The position numbers and the translations under genes are program-made. From JAGGZI01 sp964399605 (GTDB lineage Archaea > Aenigmatarchaeota > Aenigmatarchaeia > PWEA01 > JAGHBM01), in contig CAYNRH010000003.1 in NCBI GenBank assembly GCA_964399605.1, positions 1 through 35,154 of the forward strand: a DNA stretch of 35,154 nt, written 5' to 3'. Numbering within the stretch: position 1 is the stretch's first letter; every line of letters begins with the position of its first letter. This document shows, one piece after another, positions 31,314-35,154 of the stretch. The notes under the pieces were generated by a model. That model had not been told where the DNA came from, searched no databases, and was given only the letters and a program-made list of their open reading frames with translations.

Positions 31314-31709
31314 ATGTATCAGGAAATTATTAAATTGTCCACCAAGACAGATGACTTTATAGACATAACGCCTGAAGTCGGAGAAATTGTTGAAAAAAGT
31401 GGCATAAAAGATGGGCTTTGCCTGGTTTTTAATATCGGTTCAACTGGCTCTGTTATCATCAACGAATATGAAACCCGGTTACTGAATGACTTTAAAGAAA
31501 CTCTTGAAAAAATAACTTCAGGAAAACACATGCACCCATCAAATGCGCATTCGCACCTGAAGGCAGGACTGCTTGGCCCTGGAAAAGTTATATCAATAGA
31601 GAACGGACAAATGCAATTGGGAACCTGGCAGAGTATAATTTTTTGTGAGTTCGACATAAGGCCAAGAGACAGAAGGATTTTAGTTACTGTTATTGGTGAC
31701 AAGGAATGA
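31314..31709 (+). CDS. YjbQ/UPF0047 family protein
   Basis: 131 residues, whole-length match to the UPF0047 family by motif: the KTDDFIDITPEVGEIVEKSG start, NIGSTGSVIINE, HMHPSNAHSHLKAGLLGPGK with several conserved His, and LGTWQSIIFCEFDIRPRDRR near the end. Members show weak thiamine-phosphate synthase activity in bacteria; the real role is unsettled. It overlaps the next gene by 4 bases (ATGA), so the two are translationally coupled. Confidence 0.92.
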   Translation: MYQEIIKLSTKTDDFIDITPEVGEIVEKSGIKDGLCLVFNIGSTGSVIINEYETRLLNDFKETLEKITSGKHMHPSNAHSHLKAGLLGPGKVISIENGQMQLGTWQSIIFCEFDIRPRDRRILVTVIGDKE

Positions 31710-32338
31710 AATGGAATTTTATGGAGATAAAGAGGCAACTGGCCCACTTATCCGGCTTGGGAGTAATACCAATAGCATATTTTCTTGGTGATTTTTTAAC
31801 CGGAGTCTTGGCAATACTATTCGGCATATTTATTTTCTTTCTTTCTTTCTATGTCCAAATGAAGAAAAAAATAAGAAAGAATCTTCCAATCAGAATCAAG
31901 AAACTGGAAGAGTTGGAAGACAATTTTCATAAACTTGTGAACTCATTTGAAAGGGAAAGGAGCGAAACACATTACATGGGCGCAGTACTCTTTTTCCTGG
32001 CCGTCGGCACATCTTTGATAGGTTTTCCAACAAAAATAGCATTCATCGCGATAACAGTTTTGGCTGTCGGAGACTCGTTTTCAACAATAGTTGGAATACA
32101 TTGGGGTAGGCACAAAACAAGAATAAATCCACCGAAGAGCTGGGAAGGAACTTTTGGTGGTGTTTTCGCAAGTTTTATTGCCTGCCTGATTTTTACGAAC
32201 CCATTGATGGCGCTAATAGCAGCCATAGTCGGCATGTCAATAGAGTTGCTTCCAATACAGGTGAATGATAATGTCCTTATACCGCTTTCTGTTGGCTTTG
32301 TCTTGTGGGGTTTGAGTTTCGCTGGATTTGTTGTATAA
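31706..32338 (+). CDS. CTP-dependent polyprenol/diacylglycerol kinase-like membrane protein
   Basis: 210 residues with about six membrane segments. Conserved pieces of the SEC59/DGK1/CDP-diglyceride family are present: EIKRQLAHLSG at the start, AVGDSFSTIVGIHWGRHK in the middle (GDs-x-a-x-x-x-G-x-x-xG) and PPKSWEGTFGG (the K-S-x-E-G motif). Such enzymes phosphorylate lipid alcohols with CTP, for example dolichol used as sugar carrier in N-glycosylation, or related archaeal lipids. Many N-x-S/T sites in surface proteins here fit a glycosylation role, but that is inference. Starts in the ATGA overlap with yjbQ; ATG 31721 is an alternative. Confidence 0.85.
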   Translation: MKWNFMEIKRQLAHLSGLGVIPIAYFLGDFLTGVLAILFGIFIFFLSFYVQMKKKIRKNLPIRIKKLEELEDNFHKLVNSFERERSETHYMGAVLFFLAVGTSLIGFPTKIAFIAITVLAVGDSFSTIVGIHWGRHKTRINPPKSWEGTFGGVFASFIACLIFTNPLMALIAAIVGMSIELLPIQVNDNVLIPLSVGFVLWGLSFAGFVV

Positions 32339-32350
32339 TGAAGAAAAAAT

Positions 32351-34318
32351 TCAACAAACCTCTGCTCCTTCGCCAACTCTCTCTGCCTTAACAACTTCCC
32401 CTGATTTTGTTTTTAATTTTTCGGCTTTGTAATAAACACAGCCCTCCTCTCCAATCTTCATATGGATTCTCTGAAAATCCTTGAAGCTGACCATATCCTT
32501 TGGATCCGGTTTTATATTTCCTGCACTAACGCTTTCTCCAGGTTCTGAGCTCTCAACAAAAAGAATTCCCACGTTTTTCCCGTCATCCCCAGCAAGAAGC
32601 ATCCCGTTGGATTCTTCCCCCCTAAGAACAGCAGGCTCCAGATTTGCAACAACAACAATTTTTTTCCCTTTGAGCTCCTCTTTTGTGTAGTATTTCTTCA
32701 GACCGGCCACTAACTGCCTCTTCTCTCCGCAGTTTATCTTTAAGACATAAAGCTTGTCTGCGTTGGGATGGTCTTTAACATCTAAAACTTCTGCAACCCG
32801 CAAATCCAAAAATGAAAAGGGATCTCCATTCTCAATGCTTATTTTTTTGAACAATATTTGCGGCTTTTTTATGCTTTTTGACTCAACAGGATTTTTCAAT
32901 TCTTCCCAATTTATCTTAAGTCCAAATTCCTTGGCAAGCCTCTCGGAACTTGAGGGTATGACAGGATAAAATAAAATACATAGTTTTTTCAGGATGTTAG
33001 CACAATTGTATATACAATCTCCTGCTCTTTTTGGCGCGTCTTTGATGTCTTTCCATGGCTGGTTCCTTTGAAAATATTCATTTCCAATCTTTGCTATTGC
33101 CACAACCTCCTCCAATCCTTCCCTTATCTTAAAATCCTCCCAAAGTTTCTCCACTTTCCTGACTTTTTTCATTATGTCCCTGTCAAGCTCCTTGTCAATT
33201 TTTCCTTCCGGTATTTTTCCGCCAAAATTGTTCTTAACAAATGTCAATACCCTGTGGGCAAAATTGCCAAAAATATCAGCCAGTTCATTGTTGTATCTTT
33301 CTATCATGGAATATTCAGAAAAGTCACCATCCTGCCCCAAAGGTATTTCCCTGAGTAAGAAATATCTTAAAGCATCCGTATTGTACTTTTCCACTAATTT
33401 TATCGGGTCAACCACCAGCCCTGATGTCTTGCTCATTTTCTTGCCGCCAATATTCACAAAACCATGAACAAGAATTCTCTTTGGTAGTTCAATTCCAGCA
33501 GACATTAATATAGACGGCCATATCACAGAGTGAAACCAATTTATGTCCTTTCCAATCACGTGCACATCAGCCGGCCAATATCTCTTGAAAAGCTCTCCGT
33601 CCGGATATCCCAAAGCAGACACATAATTCATCAAGGCATCAAACCAAACATATATCTTGTAATTTTTGTCAAAAGGTATATCTATTCCCCAGTCAATGCT
33701 TGCCCTGCTTATGCAAATGTCTTTCAAACCATCTGACTCCACCCGGCTTAAAACTTCCCTTGCCCTTCCCTCTGGAATAACTGCACCTGATTTCAAGAAT
33801 TTTATTACATCATTTTCATATTTACTCATCTTAAAAAAATAAGCATCCTCTTCAATCAATTCCGGCTCCCTGTTGTGAATGGGGCACTTTCCATCCACCA
33901 ATTCTTTCTCTGTTAAAAATTTTTCACAACCATAACAATACAAGCCCTTATATCTTCCCTTGTATATATCTCCGTTGTCGTAGATTTTTTGAAATATCTT
34001 TTGTACAATTTCCTTATGTCTTTCGTCTGTTGTTCTTATGAAATAATCGTTTGATGTGTCCAGTTTTTTGCACAGCTCCTTGAACTTCTCTGCGTTTTTG
34101 TCCACAAATTCCTTGATGGAAATGCCTTCCTTTTCTGCTGCTTTGACATTTTTCTGGGCGTTCTCGTCTGTGCCTGTTAAAAAGAAAACATCATGGCCCC
34201 TTATTCTATACCATCTCGCCAAGAAATCGGCTATTATCTTCTCGTAAGCATGACCCATATGCGGCTTTGCATTCACATAATCTATGGCCGTGGTTATGTA
34301 GAACTTGATTTCAATCAC
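32351..34318 (-). CDS. metG: Methionyl-tRNA synthetase with C-terminal tRNA-binding domain
   Basis: 655 residues. The class I core has the HIGH-type HMGH (20-23) and KMSKT (294-298) motifs. A zinc-binding insert is visible with C128, C131, C145 and H148. The helical anticodon-binding region follows (about 360-510), and from about 540 an EMAP/Trbp111-type OB domain (FSFLDLRVAEVLDVKDHPNA, NLEPAVLRGEESNGMLLAG) is fused. In many archaea that domain is a separate or C-terminal unit. The start is GTG 34318, with a TATA-like box about 30 bases upstream; no standard Shine-Dalgarno start fits in frame. Confidence 0.95.
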   Translation of the reverse strand: MIEIKFYITTAIDYVNAKPHMGHAYEKIIADFLARWYRIRGHDVFFLTGTDENAQKNVKAAEKEGISIKEFVDKNAEKFKELCKKLDTSNDYFIRTTDERHKEIVQKIFQKIYDNGDIYKGRYKGLYCYGCEKFLTEKELVDGKCPIHNREPELIEEDAYFFKMSKYENDVIKFLKSGAVIPEGRAREVLSRVESDGLKDICISRASIDWGIDIPFDKNYKIYVWFDALMNYVSALGYPDGELFKRYWPADVHVIGKDINWFHSVIWPSILMSAGIELPKRILVHGFVNIGGKKMSKTSGLVVDPIKLVEKYNTDALRYFLLREIPLGQDGDFSEYSMIERYNNELADIFGNFAHRVLTFVKNNFGGKIPEGKIDKELDRDIMKKVRKVEKLWEDFKIREGLEEVVAIAKIGNEYFQRNQPWKDIKDAPKRAGDCIYNCANILKKLCILFYPVIPSSSERLAKEFGLKINWEELKNPVESKSIKKPQILFKKISIENGDPFSFLDLRVAEVLDVKDHPNADKLYVLKINCGEKRQLVAGLKKYYTKEELKGKKIVVVANLEPAVLRGEESNGMLLAGDDGKNVGILFVESSEPGESVSAGNIKPDPKDMVSFKDFQRIHMKIGEEGCVYYKAEKLKTKSGEVVKAERVGEGAEVC

Positions 34319-34371
34319 CCTTAAAAATATTTAGAGAAATGGCTATTTAAAAATAAACACAACGGGAAGTT

Positions 34372-35154
34372 TCAGCCAAATAAACTTCTCCAAGAATTTG
34401 CTATAAAGTCGCTGGCATCAGCTATCATGCTCCCGGTTGAAACAGCTTCGCAGACATCTATACTTGGCAACCAACCATACTTTGCTCCCACATCCTTTAC
34501 GCATACAGTTCCTGCCACGCACTGCCTGTCGGTTCCTGTGTAGTCACAGTCGCCTTCCCCTGCATTGCATTTGCATGTGTCTGAACAGTAACTCCATGAA
34601 CCAGGAGAACCTGAGTGGCAAGACGATGGAATTGTTGTTGTGGTTGTTGATTGGCATTCTGCAACTTGAGATGCATTCTTACCAAAATTTTTAGATACAC
34701 AATTTAAGTCGCGACAATCCACAAAATTATCTCCGGTTAAATCATATAATGATGTAACACTGCTCCAATGCTGACTTAAAATGTTAAGGTCAAAAAGATT
34801 TATAATTCCATCGTTATTCAAATCTGGGCATTTACAACCAATGGGTTGGCAATAAGAACTCTTACAACAATCGGTATCTTTACAATCTATAGTACCATCA
34901 CCATCGTTGTCCATCCCATCGTTGCATATTTCATTTGTTGTTTGGTTTGGATATTCGCAGACATCTATACTTGGCAACCAACCATACTTTGCTCCCACAT
35001 CCTTTACGCATACAGTTCCTGCCACGCACTGCCTGTCGGTTCCTGTGTAGTCACAGTCGCCTTCCCCTGCATTGCATTTGCATGTGTCTGAACAGTAACT
35101 CCATGAACCAGGAGAACCTGAGTGGCAAGACGATGGAATTGTTGTTGTGGTTGT
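34372..35154 (-). CDS. Secreted repeat protein with dockerin and MopE-like metal-binding motifs, 5' end off the window
   Basis: Open frame to the window edge; 260 codons visible. The protein alternates a Cys-rich module (CHSGSPGSWSYCSDTCKC, AGTVCVKDVGAKYGWLPSID) with a poly-Thr linker (TTTTTIPSS). Between the module copies is a MopE-like motif (CNDGMDNDGDGTIDC) and a type I dockerin (DLNNDGIINLFDLNILSQHW and DLTGDNFVDCRDLNCVSKNF), which binds calcium and normally docks to a cohesin. No cohesin is visible in the window. The C-terminus ends FIANSWRSLFG, similar to the tail of the Cys-rich protein at 1433. Surface-exposed; the repeat continues past the scaffold end. Confidence 0.8.
   Translation of the reverse strand, partial: TTTTTIPSSCHSGSPGSWSYCSDTCKCNAGEGDCDYTGTDRQCVAGTVCVKDVGAKYGWLPSIDVCEYPNQTTNEICNDGMDNDGDGTIDCKDTDCCKSSYCQPIGCKCPDLNNDGIINLFDLNILSQHWSSVTSLYDLTGDNFVDCRDLNCVSKNFGKNASQVAECQSTTTTTIPSSCHSGSPGSWSYCSDTCKCNAGEGDCDYTGTDRQCVAGTVCVKDVGAKYGWLPSIDVCEAVSTGSMIADASDFIANSWRSLFG
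34447..34647 (-). repeat. 201-bp direct repeat, copy 1 of a 507-bp period
   Basis: Identical to 34954-35154 as far as the scaffold reaches, so the true repeat is at least 201 bp. It encodes one Cys-rich module plus part of the Thr linker. The offset of 507 bases (169 codons) keeps the frame. Confidence 0.93.
34954..35154 (-). repeat. 201-bp direct repeat, copy 2 cut by the scaffold end
   Basis: Second copy, running exactly to the end of the sequence. The scaffold probably stops because the assembler could not pass the repeat, so more copies may exist in the real gene. Confidence 0.93.

Noticed and set aside
34447..35154. Direct repeats at the end as a CRISPR array or terminal repeat of a virus
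   Set aside because: The copies are in-frame coding modules 507 bases apart, far too long for CRISPR, and no viral genes are nearby.

Overview
This window is an AT-rich archaeal scaffold. The informational genes are archaeal in type: TATA-binding protein, MCM helicase, RFC large subunit, aIF2-beta, a GluRS without a bacterial-type C-terminal domain, and an RPA-like OB-fold protein. Metabolic genes include form III RuBisCO and AMP phosphorylase. Lead genes mostly have a TATA-like box about 25 nt before the start codon, and operon-internal genes use a GGTG Shine-Dalgarno. Secreted Cys-rich proteins with poly-Thr linkers and a small genome style recall DPANN-type lineages such as Aenigmarchaeota; that placement is inference. 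Three 100-N scaffold gaps (1787-1886, 17695-17794, 28841-28940) mark it as a draft, probably metagenomic, assembly.

Layout. 1-12 kb: all three enzymes of the archaeal AMP (pentose bisphosphate) pathway lie on the plus strand: ribose-1,5-bisphosphate isomerase (573), form III RuBisCO (8065) and AMP phosphorylase (10093). Between them are surface and membrane genes: a Cys-rich secreted protein, a membrane-anchored ArsR-like regulator followed by a pilin-like beta-helix protein, a stomatin with a decayed copy of part of itself just downstream, and small membrane proteins. 12-18 kb: GluRS, a tandem ribbon-helix-helix-like protein, an MFS transporter, a small MGMT-like protein, MEMO, and a cluster of unknown small genes broken by a gap. 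18-20.5 kb: RFC large subunit converging on aIF2-beta, DUF424 and a pilin-like protein. 20.5-25.7 kb: a six-gene redox operon (thioredoxin, thioredoxin reductase, glutamate dehydrogenase, thioredoxin-like, CoA-binding, wHTH) divergent from ArsR, an IscU-NifX fusion and a MIP18-family gene; an inverted repeat lies in the shared promoter region. 25.7-29 kb: a replication operon MCM, DUF3467, RPA. 29-35 kb: a pilin-like DUF2341 protein, a three-lobed TBP, YjbQ, a polyprenol-kinase-like protein, MetRS, and a dockerin-bearing repeat protein that runs off the scaffold end.

The most unusual item is the TBP gene. It encodes 278 residues in three lobes because of an in-frame 276-bp tandem duplication; the middle lobe is a mosaic of the other two. 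It is either a genuine three-lobed TBP or an assembly product, and long reads or PCR would decide. No rRNA, tRNA or CRISPR array was recognised. No stretch over 300 bases lacks a gene; the longest, 28832-29050, holds a scaffold gap, a 55-bp assembly duplication and the mcm promoter.
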